Source: Pseudoalteromonas gelatinilytica
GTDB taxonomy: Bacteria > Pseudomonadota > Gammaproteobacteria > Enterobacterales > Alteromonadaceae
Assembly: GCF_001641615.1 (NCBI RefSeq)
Contig: NZ_LRRU01000004.1
Location: 1-64,000, forward strand
Length of the DNA stretch: 64,000 bases
Direction: 5' to 3'
Positions 16,341 to 25,059 of this stretch are shown piece after piece. Below the pieces are notes generated by a model. It saw only the letters and a program-made list of their open reading frames with translations, was not told where the DNA came from and did no database searches. The translations under genes were made by a program, and so were the position numbers. Position 1 is the stretch's first letter; each line of letters begins with the position of its first letter.

Positions 16341-17966
16341 ATGTCGATGTTTTCATTCGATGAACAAAGTGGCTATGTCTCTTTGTGTGAGCATCCTCGA
16401 GATGCAGGTTTTCCTACTACGAGTTCTCAATTAATTGAATTACTTGAGCAGTCGCCTTATGCAAATTACGAATATATTGATGCCAATATAGGCAAGTTGT
16501 TTATACCTAGCAGCCAATATCAAAACCAATCGTTAGTGGTTGCTAAAGCGGTTGATGCTCACCTTGAAGTGAAAGTTGATGCTAAAAACATGGTGGTTGA
16601 AGCAAGCCTAACAACAGCCCGTGGCGGTAAAATTGTCAGCATGGATATGGCGCAAGAGGTGCTTGCAGAGGCGGGCGTGATTAAAGGCATTAGTTTACGT
16701 GCTCTCGATACCTTCTTAGGCCAACAATTTAAGCAACCACCTGGCGCCCATTACACCGCGATTGTTGCCCATGGCCGAATGCCTAAAGAAGGCACCGATG
16801 CTAAATTCGTGCGCTTATGCTCAACAGCACAAGACCGCGTTCTTAGCCCGCAAGCGACCTCTGGCGGTAAAGTCGACATGCGTAATTTAGGTGCCATTAT
16901 TACCGTTAAACCTGGCACGCCATTAATGCAACGAGTCCCTGCAACCCCCGGTGAAGATGGCTTTACAGTGTTTGGGGATGTGATGCCTGCAAAACCTGGT
17001 AAAGACTTACCCCTTGAGCCATTCGAAGGAACGCGCATCGATCCAAACAATAGTGATATGTTGATTGCCGATGCGAAGGGCGTGCCTGTTGCCCTACCCC
17101 GCGGTATGCGCGTAGACGACGTATTGTGCTTTCATCATGTTGATGTAAGTACGGGCCATGTCGAATTTGATGGCAGTGTTATTATTAGTGGTGATGTAAA
17201 AGATGGTATGCGCGTCAAAGCCACGGGTGATATCACTGTATTAGGCTTTGTTGAATCAGCCACAATTGAAAGTAAAAGTGAAGTCACCGTCATGCTTGGG
17301 GCTGTTGGCAGAAAACGTGAAAACGTCGAAAACTTTACCTGTAACATCACGGCTTCGCGCACTATCTCAGTGGGTTATGCTCAGTACTGCCATATAAAAA
17401 CAGAGCAAGATTTATTCATTGAACGCCAAGCTTTACATTGTGATTTAAGCGCTCGCCGCCTTATTCGAGTCGGCAAAGCCAATAATCCGCGAGGCAAAAT
17501 TATTGGTGGCAATATTTTAGATGCGATGCGAATAGAAACCGGCGAGCTTGGTGCGCCATCAGGCACTAAAACACGGGTTTTCATTGCTCAGTACTGGCAT
17601 GATTTACGCCAAAAGCAGCAACAAATTAATGACTTTGAAAAGTTATTAGCGACAAAAGCAGCTGCCTTACAGCAAGCACGCAAAAAGGCTAATAAAATAC
17701 CCGACCCAGCTCAACGTGCGCATTATATTAAAAAGATCACTGCCAGTGAGCAGCAGATCAAAATTAAAACAGCCAGCACGAAGAAAAAGAAACACTTAGT
17801 GAAAATTAAGATTGCGCGCTTATTAGCAACAAGCCGCTTAAAAGTGAATGAATTAATGCATCCAGGGGTGGAGCTTAAGATAGCGCAAGAGAGTAAACAG
17901 TTTTCACGTATTTACCCTCCTAACATGGTGCGTTTTTTTGAAGGTAAGATCACTCAGTCGTTTTAG
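16341..17966 (+). CDS. fapA: FapA family protein (DUF342)
   Basis: The 541-residue protein has the FapA/DUF342 architecture: an N-terminal region, a central right-handed beta-helix-like repeat part ([37 protein letters not shown] and [19 protein letters not shown]) and a C-terminal coiled coil rich in K, Q and A (about residues 420-500). Members are cytoplasmic and have been linked to polymer scaffolding and signalling; their molecular job is not settled. It stands alone and converges with rnt, the two 3' ends overlapping by 17 bases. A 277-base gap with the ssrA promoter precedes it. Confidence 0.85.
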   Translation: MSMFSFDEQSGYVSLCEHPRDAGFPTTSSQLIELLEQSPYANYEYIDANIGKLFIPSSQYQNQSLVVAKAVDAHLEVKVDAKNMVVEASLTTARGGKIVSMDMAQEVLAEAGVIKGISLRALDTFLGQQFKQPPGAHYTAIVAHGRMPKEGTDAKFVRLCSTAQDRVLSPQATSGGKVDMRNLGAIITVKPGTPLMQRVPATPGEDGFTVFGDVMPAKPGKDLPLEPFEGTRIDPNNSDMLIADAKGVPVALPRGMRVDDVLCFHHVDVSTGHVEFDGSVIISGDVKDGMRVKATGDITVLGFVESATIESKSEVTVMLGAVGRKRENVENFTCNITASRTISVGYAQYCHIKTEQDLFIERQALHCDLSARRLIRVGKANNPRGKIIGGNILDAMRIETGELGAPSGTKTRVFIAQYWHDLRQKQQQINDFEKLLATKAAALQQARKKANKIPDPAQRAHYIKKITASEQQIKIKTASTKKKKHLVKIKIARLLATSRLKVNELMHPGVELKIAQESKQFSRIYPPNMVRFFEGKITQSF

Positions 17967-18630
17967 TGGCTGAGTCTTGCTCTTCTTCACTTGCTTCAGT
18001 TTCAGGCAATGGCCAACCGCCAAGTTGTTGCCAGCGATTAACGATTAAACAGAACAATTCTGCAGTACGCTCGGTATCATATAATGCTGAGTGAGCCTGC
18101 TTATTGTCAAACTCAATACCGGCTGTTCTACATGCTTTCGCTAGCACTGTTTGTCCTAGTGCAAGACCCGCTAGTGATGTGGTATCAAAGCTAACAAATG
18201 GATGAAATGGCGTGCGTTTAATTTTACAACGCTCAATGGCGGCATTTAAAAAGCCGTGATCAAACGCGGCGTTATGTGCTACAACCACTGCACGCTGACA
18301 ACCTGCTGCTTTTTGTGCCTTGCGCACGACTTTACAGATTTCTTTAATCGCTTCTTCCTCAGGCACTGCACCACGCAGCGCAGAAAAAGGATCAATACCA
18401 TTAAACTCAATGGCCGCTTGTTCGATATTCGCGCCTTCAAATGGCTCAACATGAAAATGCACTGTATGATCAATACTTAACACGCCGTCGTCATCCATTT
18501 TAAGGACAGATGCAGCAATTTCTAATAACGCATCGGTCTCTTTATTAAAACCTGCGGTTTCAACATCAATCACAACAGGAAAAAAGCCACGAAAGCGTTT
18601 TGCGAAAAGAGTTTGTTCAGTATTTTCCAT
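17950..18630 (-). CDS. rnt: Ribonuclease T
   Basis: This 226-residue DEDDh exonuclease trims the 3' ends of tRNAs and other stable RNAs. The motifs are clear: VIDVETAGF (Asp and Glu), [12 protein letters not shown] (Asp) and [15 protein letters not shown] (His and Asp). The basic RNA-binding patches expected of RNase T lie around KRFRGFFP and [10 protein letters not shown] chose the ATG at 18630, which follows AAGAAG; an upstream in-frame start would add 16 residues unlike the family. The C-terminus carries a short acidic tail (EASEEEQDS) beyond the conserved part. Confidence 0.95.
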   Translation of the reverse strand: MENTEQTLFAKRFRGFFPVVIDVETAGFNKETDALLEIAASVLKMDDDGVLSIDHTVHFHVEPFEGANIEQAAIEFNGIDPFSALRGAVPEEEAIKEICKVVRKAQKAAGCQRAVVVAHNAAFDHGFLNAAIERCKIKRTPFHPFVSFDTTSLAGLALGQTVLAKACRTAGIEFDNKQAHSALYDTERTAELFCLIVNRWQQLGGWPLPETEASEEEQDSATKTTE

Positions 18631-18846
18631 AGTCTTCTTGGTTTGCCAGTGTAAGCTGGCTATTATGTCAAAAACCACGGCTACTCTGCTAGAGTAAATA
18701 GTGTGAAATCGCAGATTCTTACTGAGTTTTTAGGCACATTACTTGCTTTATATTAATCAGCTAGCCCTGTGTTTAGTGTGCTGATGCAATTAAACACAAA
18801 AATTGCCAATTATTTGGCATTGATGATTTGTTGGAGAATTACCGTG

Positions 18847-19725
18847 ATGAAGCTTTCATTACTTCCTTTAAGCCTAGGCCTATTAACCTCAGTTGCAAGT
18901 ATAAATGCGCATGCAGCCATGCGTGAGTATACCGCTAATGCTGATATGTCGAACTGGCAAATGGTAAAAACATCTCGCTTAGAATGCCAATTAAATCATG
19001 AAGTTCCTTATTATGGTGAAGCAATTTTCAGTACCACTGCCAGTAAAAATAAAGACGTAAACTTTAACCTTGATATGGTTGTACGCCCAGACAACTACAG
19101 TATTGCTGGTCTAAAAGCCGTACCACCTAGTTGGCGTGCTGGTATGCCCGCTCGCGACTTAGCGAATATGAAGCTATTACGTAAGTTTGACGGCGAGCTT
19201 GGCAACAAAACCGCTTGGGAAATGCTCACCGAACTTGAAAAAGGCTACCAACCGACATTTTATTACCAAGACTGGCAAAACAGTGCCGATAAAATTGCCG
19301 TTGGTTTATCGAGTGTCAACTTTAAGCAAGCTTATTGGGCGTTTTTACAGTGCCGAGATGCGATGCTTCCATACAGCTTTGAAGATATTTCGTTCACAGT
19401 GATGAACTATGAGCCTAATACCAGCAAACTGACTAAATCATCACAAAAACGCTTAGATAAAATTGGCGAATACTTAAAGTACGACACCAACATTGAATCT
19501 ATTTCAATATCTTCTTACACCGACAGTTACGGTGGTCGCTGGAACAACCTCGAATTATCAAAAAAACGTGCTAAAGCGATTAAAGATTACATTGTTAGCT
19601 TAGGGGTTGATGAAAGCAAAGTAGATACCGATGGTTACGGTGAAAAGCGCCATGTTGCTAGCAACGACAACATTTTAGACCGAAACAAAAACCGTCGTTT
19701 AGTCATTCAAATTGCAAAAATGTAG
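18847..19725 (+). CDS. motY: Sodium-type flagellar stator protein MotY
   Basis: The 292-residue precursor has a signal peptide ending in NAHA, an N-terminal domain typical of MotY (SRLECQLNHEVPYYGEA) and a C-terminal OmpA-like peptidoglycan-binding domain (YTDSYGG then LSKKRAKAIKDYI and NRRLVIQI). In Vibrio, MotY builds the T-ring around the polar flagellar motor and holds PomA/PomB stators in place. That implies a sodium-driven polar flagellum here. A GTG directly before the ATG is an alternative start; GGAG lies ten bases upstream. The gene stands alone, as it often does, away from the stator genes. Confidence 0.9.
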   Translation: MKLSLLPLSLGLLTSVASINAHAAMREYTANADMSNWQMVKTSRLECQLNHEVPYYGEAIFSTTASKNKDVNFNLDMVVRPDNYSIAGLKAVPPSWRAGMPARDLANMKLLRKFDGELGNKTAWEMLTELEKGYQPTFYYQDWQNSADKIAVGLSSVNFKQAYWAFLQCRDAMLPYSFEDISFTVMNYEPNTSKLTKSSQKRLDKIGEYLKYDTNIESISISSYTDSYGGRWNNLELSKKRAKAIKDYIVSLGVDESKVDTDGYGEKRHVASNDNILDRNKNRRLVIQIAKM

Positions 19726-19741
19726 CCGCCGAAGCGGCTAC
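19722..19741 (+). terminator. Hairpin at the end of motY
   Basis: GTAGCCGC and GCGGCTAC pair across a CGAA tetraloop and overlap the motY stop codon. Only a short T tract follows, so termination would be weak. It sits in the 21-base gap before the convergent EamA gene and could serve both. Confidence 0.4.
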
Positions 19742-19746
19742 TAGCT

Positions 19747-20652
19747 TTAACTCATTTCTATTGACTTCACGCGCTTAAAGCGCTTTAGCCACTTATCGCC
19801 GAACTGAAAAAACGCGAGGCTAATCATAATGATGGTCGCGCCAACAATCAGAGCTTGGTCAATGGGCTCATCATTAAGCAAACCACCTAAAGCAATTGCA
19901 AAACTTGGTGTGATCAAGGTTGTTAATGCGACCGTGCTGGCGTTCAACTTTTGCAATACATGAAAATACGCCAGCGCACCAATTAATGAACCAAACACGC
20001 CTAAGTAAACAATTGAGTACAGTGATTTTGCACTCCATATCTGGCTATTAAGTCGGCCATCTACCAGCAACCAAGTAATAAAAAACAGAGGCGTTACAAA
20101 AACCAACGCACCAAATGTGGTGGCCATTGGATGAATAGCAATTCTTACCCGTTTGATCATCACACCGCTCAAACTAAAAAAGCACACTGCCATAAATACA
20201 TATAACAGGCCACTAAGCTGCTCTACTCCCCCTTGAATATGGCGCTGGCTTACTAAAAATAAACCAATTAAGGCACAGCCAAGTGCGGCAAGCTTAATGG
20301 CGCTAAACTTAGGTTCGTTCAAGATCTTTTGCGCAAGTAAGCCCGATAAAATTGGCGCAAGACCAAACATCAATGATATTAACCCAGAAGGCACTGTTTT
20401 AGCGGCCATGTAGCTTAATAACATGCCGCCAAAAATACCTATGCTTGAATAGCCATAAAGGAATAAAGCACGGCGATGCCAGGGCACTCGGATATTGGCA
20501 ACAGCAACGACAAACGAAGCCAACACCAGTCCCACCAGCATCCGTAAAAACACAGCTAGGGTTGGTGCTACCGTTTCACTACTCCAAACAATACCCAGTG
20601 GTGTTGTTGACCAAATCACCACCATTAAAAAATATGAGGCTTTAACAGGCAC
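19747..20652 (-). CDS. EamA/DMT-family transporter
   Basis: The 301-residue protein has about ten hydrophobic segments forming two EamA repeats, the standard drug/metabolite transporter layout. It is an inner-membrane exporter of small metabolites; the substrate cannot be read from the sequence. The start is GTG, with AAAGGA seven bases upstream. The leader region in front of it contains a 15-codon reading frame and competing hairpins, pointing to attenuation control, and the tandem Cys codons there hint at a link to cysteine, which E. coli EamA exports. A positively charged C-terminus (KWLKRFKRVKS) faces the cytoplasm. Confidence 0.85.
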   Translation of the reverse strand: MPVKASYFLMVVIWSTTPLGIVWSSETVAPTLAVFLRMLVGLVLASFVVAVANIRVPWHRRALFLYGYSSIGIFGGMLLSYMAAKTVPSGLISLMFGLAPILSGLLAQKILNEPKFSAIKLAALGCALIGLFLVSQRHIQGGVEQLSGLLYVFMAVCFFSLSGVMIKRVRIAIHPMATTFGALVFVTPLFFITWLLVDGRLNSQIWSAKSLYSIVYLGVFGSLIGALAYFHVLQKLNASTVALTTLITPSFAIALGGLLNDEPIDQALIVGATIIMISLAFFQFGDKWLKRFKRVKSIEMS

Positions 20653-20710
20653 AAGCTTATTCCTTTAAAAAGGCGAAAAAAGCGGAAGAAAATTTAAAAG
20701 GGAAATAACC

Positions 20711-20793
20711 AACCGCTTAGAACGCGGTTAGTAAAACTTACTTAATTAACCGCAGCAAATAACAGACCATACGACTGATGAGGTCAGGCGCAT
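20711..20793 (-). promoter_or_regulatory. Candidate leader-peptide attenuator of the EamA gene
   Basis: On the minus strand an ATG at 20793 opens a 15-codon frame, MRLTSSVVWSVICCG, ending at 20746. Its last codons and stop form segment 1 (GCGGTTA, 20753-20747). Segment 2 (TAACCGC, 20730-20724) can pair either with segment 1 or with segment 3 (GCGGTT, 20716-20711). Such exclusive hairpins with one overlapping the leader-peptide end are the hallmark of amino-acid attenuation. Two weaknesses are the missing Shine-Dalgarno sequence and the poor T tract after segment 3. Confidence 0.4.
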
Positions 20794-20950
20794 ACAATTG
20801 TTTGTTGGTCGTTGGTTTAGCTGCATCATGGTATTTAATAAAGTAAGTTGAAGAAGCTTAAGAATCCGCCTAAATGGTGATTTTGTCAACACGAATACTC
20901 ATGCTATTTGGCAAAAAGTTTTTTGCTGATTTCAACAGCCTGTTTGCACA

Positions 20951-20968
20951 TGTAAATCATAGGTTACA
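20951..20968 (+). promoter_or_regulatory. TyrR box upstream of tyrP
   Basis: TGTAAA-N6-GTTACA differs by one base from the TyrR consensus TGTAAA-N6-TTTACA. It lies about 90 bases before the start codon of the aromatic amino acid permease, a gene regulated by TyrR in E. coli. The rest of the 400-base gap toward the divergent EamA gene holds the EamA leader and no further gene. Confidence 0.6.
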
Positions 20969-21058
20969 TTTAATTTCTTTGATTTATAACAAAACTATTT
21001 AAGTTTTGTTAAACAAGTTATATCTTGCTTGCCTCTCACGAAGTTTAAGGGGCAAAAA

Positions 21059-22261
21059 GTGCTTAAAAATAAAACAATAGGTAGCATGTTAATTGTTGCT
21101 GGCACCACCATAGGTGCAGGGATGCTGGCATTGCCTATCGCCTCCGCAGGGCTTGGTTTCACAACAGCGTTATCACTAATCTTTTTAACTTGGGTTTTAA
21201 TGACCTACACAGCATTGCTGATGCTAGAGCTGCATCAATATGCCGACAGAGATGCAACCCTCAATACGTTAGCTAAGTCATGGTTGGGTAAACGTGGGCA
21301 ATGGGTCGCTAACTTTTCAGTGATGTTTTTGTTTTACGCATTATGCGCTGCGTATATCGCAGGTGGTGGTGCGCAATTACAAGAAAAGCTCAACAATGGT
21401 TTATCGCTTTCTTTAGCGCCGCAAGTTGGCTCAGTTATTCTGGCTATTGTGATTGGTACTGTGGTGACACTCGGTACCAGCAAAGTCGATAAGCTTAACC
21501 GCGTACTGTTCACTATTAAAGTATGCGTACTAGCCAGCTTATTTTATATGCTGACACCTTATGTTCATGGCCAACACTTACTTGAAATGCCTATTGAACA
21601 AGGTCTGATTTTATCTGCAATCCCGGTGGTGTTTACCTCGTTTGGCTTTCATGGCTCTATTCCATCGATTGTGAAATACGTGGGTTTAGATATCAAAACA
21701 CTTCGTAAAGTAATGGTGGCAGGTGCCGCATTGCCTTTAGTCATTTACATTTTTTGGCAATTACTTAGCCAAGGTATGATGAGTCAAAGTGACTTACTAC
21801 AAAGCCAAGGGTTACCCGGTTTTGTAAGCAGTGTTGCTAGCATTGCTCACAGCCCACACGTTGCCACCGCTGTGAACATCTTTGCTGATTTAGCATTAGC
21901 CACGTCTTTCTTGGGGGTGAGTTTAGGTTTGTTCGACTTTTTTGCTGATGCATTTAAAAAAGGTGATGGTAGTAAAGATCGCATCAAAACAGCCTTGATC
22001 ACCTTTATTCCACCGCTAGGCTTTGCGCTATTCTATCCACAAGGGTTTATTATGGCACTTGGCTACGCCGCCATTGCGCTGGTTATTTTAGCGGTGTTTT
22101 TACCGGTTGCTATGGTCTATAAGCAACGAAGCAGCAAACCTGATGCGGGTTATCAAGTTAAAGGCGGTAATATTGGCTTAGCACTGGCCGCCCTGTTTGG
22201 TGTGCTTATTATTAGTGCTCAAGGTTTACAAATGGCGGGGCTTATTCCAGCGATTGGTTAA
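21059..22261 (+). CDS. tyrP: Aromatic amino acid permease, tyrosine-specific type
   Basis: The 400-residue membrane protein belongs to the HAAAP family of proton-driven aromatic amino acid importers. The N-terminus (KNKTIGSMLIVAGTTIGAGM) closely follows E. coli TyrP, which is 403 residues, and about eleven membrane segments follow. TnaB or Mtr cannot be excluded, but the length and start resemble TyrP more. The GTG at 21059 is the start because AAGGGG lies six bases upstream; an earlier in-frame TTG has none. A TyrR box upstream supports regulation by aromatic amino acids, and a strong terminator follows. Confidence 0.87.
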   Translation: MLKNKTIGSMLIVAGTTIGAGMLALPIASAGLGFTTALSLIFLTWVLMTYTALLMLELHQYADRDATLNTLAKSWLGKRGQWVANFSVMFLFYALCAAYIAGGGAQLQEKLNNGLSLSLAPQVGSVILAIVIGTVVTLGTSKVDKLNRVLFTIKVCVLASLFYMLTPYVHGQHLLEMPIEQGLILSAIPVVFTSFGFHGSIPSIVKYVGLDIKTLRKVMVAGAALPLVIYIFWQLLSQGMMSQSDLLQSQGLPGFVSSVASIAHSPHVATAVNIFADLALATSFLGVSLGLFDFFADAFKKGDGSKDRIKTALITFIPPLGFALFYPQGFIMALGYAAIALVILAVFLPVAMVYKQRSSKPDAGYQVKGGNIGLALAALFGVLIISAQGLQMAGLIPAIG

Positions 22262-22271
22262 ACAGCTCATC

Positions 22272-22299
22272 AAAAAAAGCACCCGAGGGTGCTTTTTTT
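22272..22299. terminator. Bidirectional intrinsic terminator between tyrP and ggt
   Basis: AGCACCC and GGGTGCT pair around GA, with seven A residues before and seven T residues after, so the hairpin works in both directions for the two converging genes. Confidence 0.9.
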
Positions 22300-22319
22300 G
22301 TGTCTGATTTAAGATTTAA

Positions 22320-23978
22320 TTAAAATACCATCGCCTTACCACGGCCAGATGCTTCAGATGCCGCATCTAATTTACCGTCTTTATTGATGATCACATGCAT
22401 ATCACCAAAATGGCGTTCATCGAGTGTATAACCCATTTTCTCAAGCGCTTTAACAACCTTTGGTTCAAGACCAGTGTGGTATCTAATCACATTTTTAGGC
22501 CATAACTGGTGATGAAAGCGTGGGCTGTCTACCACTTGCTCTGCTGTCATATCAAATTCAACCGCATTTAAAATTGACTCATACACAGAGCTAATAATCG
22601 TGGTACCACCCGGAGAGCCAGTTACCATTTTAACTTTGTTATCCTGAAGCAGAATGGTCGGTGTCATTGAGCTCAACATGCGTTTATGGGGTTGGATTTC
22701 ATTAGCTTTACCACCAATAGCACCAAATACATTCATCACACCTGGCTTGGCACTAAAGTCATCCATTTCATCATTCAAAATAAATCCTGCGCCCGATACA
22801 ACCACGCCACTGCCAAAGCTTAAGTTGATGGTCGTGGTATTAGCAACGGCATTACCCCACTTATCTAGGATAGAAAAATGCGTTGTTTGCTCACTTTCGT
22901 GTAAACCCGGTTTGATGTTCTCAGTTGTCGAAATGGCATCTGGGCGAATTGTACTTGCACGATTGCTAAGATAATCATCTGCAAGTAGAGCTGTTTTTGG
23001 CACCTCATAAAAATCTGGGTCACCTAAATATTCTGCTCTGTCGGCAAATACGCGTTTACCTACTTCAGCCAAAATATGGACATAGGTGGTCGAGTTGTGC
23101 TCAAGCTTTCCTTCTGGCTTTGCCAAGTCGTACATTTTTAGCCACTGCAAAATAGCAATACCACCTGAACTTGGCGGTGGCGATGTGAGCACTTCGTAAC
23201 CGCGCCAGTTACCCTTAATTGGTGTACGTGACTTAGCTTGATAAGCTTTTAAGTCTTGCTCAGTAATAATGCCGCCGTGCTGCTTCATAAATGACGCTAT
23301 GATCTTTGCTGTCTCACCCTCGTAGAAACCAGCTTTACCTTGATCACGAATACGTTTTAGTGTGGCGGCAAGTTCCGGCTGTTTAAATAGCTTATTTGCT
23401 TTAGCATCGGCAAAGTAATCAGCAAAGTTAATGTTTACCGACTTTTTGGCCATTCGCGCACTATAACGCTCGATACTCGCAGCTAGCTTAGGATGCACAA
23501 TAAAGCCCTGCTCTGCTAATTTAACCGCAGGCTCTAGCAGAGTTTTCCACTCTAAGCTGCCGTGCTTTTGATGGGCAAGCCACATTCCAGCAACACTGCC
23601 CGGAACACCACTTGCGTGAATACCGTACACTGACATGTTATCAATAACATCGCCTTTATCATCAAGGTACATATCGCGATGAGCTGCTGTTGGCGCCGTT
23701 TCGCGGTAATCTATAAAATCACCTTTGCCATCTTTTTGGATCAGCATAAAGCCACCACCACCGATGTTTCCGGCTTCTGGTAAAGTAACCGCTAATACAA
23801 ACTGTGCTGCAATTGCCGCATCAACGGCGTTACCGCCTTGCTCTAAAATAGCCCGTGCCGTATCACTGCTGTAACTATCTGGCATAGCGACGGCCGCTTG
23901 TTTTGCAAAGCTTGCCGGATGAAAGAATATTGCGGTTACGATCAACAGATGTGCCGCGTATTTGACTAAATTTGCCAT
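22320..23978 (-). CDS. ggt: Gamma-glutamyltransferase, periplasmic
   Basis: The 552-residue precursor starts with a signal peptide (to about residue 25). It is cut by itself into two subunits before the threonine in SEQTTHFS (Thr366), which then acts as the nucleophile. Also visible are NIGGGGF near residue 71 and the conserved SMTPTI and GSPGG blocks near residues 440-460. The enzyme releases glutamate from glutathione and transfers gamma-glutamyl groups in the periplasm. The length matches the family. The gene stands alone, converging on tyrP with a shared terminator. Confidence 0.96.
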   Translation of the reverse strand: MANLVKYAAHLLIVTAIFFHPASFAKQAAVAMPDSYSSDTARAILEQGGNAVDAAIAAQFVLAVTLPEAGNIGGGGFMLIQKDGKGDFIDYRETAPTAAHRDMYLDDKGDVIDNMSVYGIHASGVPGSVAGMWLAHQKHGSLEWKTLLEPAVKLAEQGFIVHPKLAASIERYSARMAKKSVNINFADYFADAKANKLFKQPELAATLKRIRDQGKAGFYEGETAKIIASFMKQHGGIITEQDLKAYQAKSRTPIKGNWRGYEVLTSPPPSSGGIAILQWLKMYDLAKPEGKLEHNSTTYVHILAEVGKRVFADRAEYLGDPDFYEVPKTALLADDYLSNRASTIRPDAISTTENIKPGLHESEQTTHFSILDKWGNAVANTTTINLSFGSGVVVSGAGFILNDEMDDFSAKPGVMNVFGAIGGKANEIQPHKRMLSSMTPTILLQDNKVKMVTGSPGGTTIISSVYESILNAVEFDMTAEQVVDSPRFHHQLWPKNVIRYHTGLEPKVVKALEKMGYTLDERHFGDMHVIINKDGKLDAASEASGRGKAMVF

Positions 23979-24054
23979 GGTACTTCCTTTTTCTTGATGT
24001 TATTTTGACCATTTAGACATGTGAAACCCTTAAGGTCAATTAGTTACGATTAAC

Positions 24055-24600
24055 TTAGCTGAGCTGCTCTTTAGGACATGTATAAAGTACTGCAGGTAAT
24101 TCACCATGTTCATCTTTATGGTTGTAGTTTTTTACAAACTTGAGGCCTAGTTTTTCCATCACCTTTATTGAGCCCAGGTTATCTTTTAGTGCTGTGGCAC
24201 TGAGCGACTTTACTTCCTCTGGCTCGCTAACTGCTTTGGCAATGGCAAGTGCGGCCTCTGACGCATAACCTTTACCCCAGCTCATTTGTTTAAAGCGCCA
24301 GCCAATTTCTAAATCACTAAAATCAGGCTGTTCAAAAAAGCCCATAGGCCTGACTAATACCCAGCCTATAAAAGTATTGCTCTCGATAATATTTACTTGC
24401 CAAAGCCCCCACCCTTTTTGCTCATTTTTATAGGCATTCAAGCGTGGAATAAACACCTCTTTAATGCTCTGCATACTGGATACTTTGCCGCGAGTGAGAT
24501 GTTTCATTACCTCAGGGTCGTTATCGAGCTCATAAAGTAGCTCGGCATCATTTTCATCCATTAACCGAAAACTTAATCGTGCTGTTCTAGCTATATTCAT
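24055..24600 (-). CDS. GNAT-family N-acetyltransferase, RimJ/RimL type
   Basis: The 181-residue protein starts with TARLSFRLMDENDAELLYEL and contains FIGWVLVRP, LEIGWRFKQMSWGKGYASEA (acetyl-CoA binding) and NLGSIKVMEKLGLKFV, the usual order for the Acetyltransf_3 group. Members acetylate ribosomal protein N-termini, antibiotics or other amines; the substrate here is unknown. It is a single gene, divergent from the small lipoprotein gene 49 bases away. Confidence 0.87.
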   Translation of the reverse strand: MNIARTARLSFRLMDENDAELLYELDNDPEVMKHLTRGKVSSMQSIKEVFIPRLNAYKNEQKGWGLWQVNIIESNTFIGWVLVRPMGFFEQPDFSDLEIGWRFKQMSWGKGYASEAALAIAKAVSEPEEVKSLSATALKDNLGSIKVMEKLGLKFVKNYNHKDEHGELPAVLYTCPKEQLS

Positions 24601-24649
24601 TTTTTATTGCTTATACTGCTTAATAGTTGATTAACCATTAGAGAAAAAT

Positions 24650-25018
24650 ATGAACAAATTAGCAAGCTTAGTTTTATTAGGCTGTATTGCCTTAACAGGT
24701 TGTGAAGATGCAGAGCAAGCCAAGAAAGATGCCAGCGAAGCAAAAGAGGAAGTAAAGCAAGCGCTAAGTGATGCTTGGAGCGACGTAAAAGACGCCACCA
24801 ATGAGTTTAACGACGACTCACTGCAAGAGTTACTCGAAGAAAGTAAAAAGATGGGCTTAAGCATGTATGACGACGGTAAAGAAATTGCCTTAGATGCATG
24901 GATTGAGAGTAAAGAAGCGGCTGGTGAACTGTCTGAGAAAACCAAGCAAAAAGCAAAAGAACTGGCTGAAGAATTAAGAGAAGCGCGCGAAAAACGCGAG
25001 CAAGAGAAAAATAATTAA
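24650..25018 (+). CDS. Small helical lipoprotein
   Basis: The 122-residue protein has a lipoprotein signal with lipobox LTGC at residues 15-18. After the cysteine the mature part is almost entirely charged heptad-like helix (many K, E, D and A), likely a coiled coil or amphipathic helix in the periplasm. I recognise no family. It is a single gene followed by a strong terminator shared with the converging TonB-receptor gene. Confidence 0.8.
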   Translation: MNKLASLVLLGCIALTGCEDAEQAKKDASEAKEEVKQALSDAWSDVKDATNEFNDDSLQELLEESKKMGLSMYDDGKEIALDAWIESKEAAGELSEKTKQKAKELAEELREAREKREQEKNN

Positions 25019-25022
25019 AAAG

Positions 25023-25052
25023 AAAGGGCAAGTATTTACTTGCCCTTTTTTG
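25023..25052. terminator. Bidirectional intrinsic terminator after the lipoprotein and TonB-receptor genes
   Basis: AAAGGGCAAGT and ACTTGCCCTTT pair around ATTT, with a run of T residues on the + side and CTTTCTTTTT on the minus side. Confidence 0.9.
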
Positions 25053-25059
25053 TTAGTGA

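Noticed and set aside
16751-17050. Minus-strand frames inside fapA
   Set aside because: Shadows of the fapA frame, with no ribosome-binding site and no recognisable motifs.
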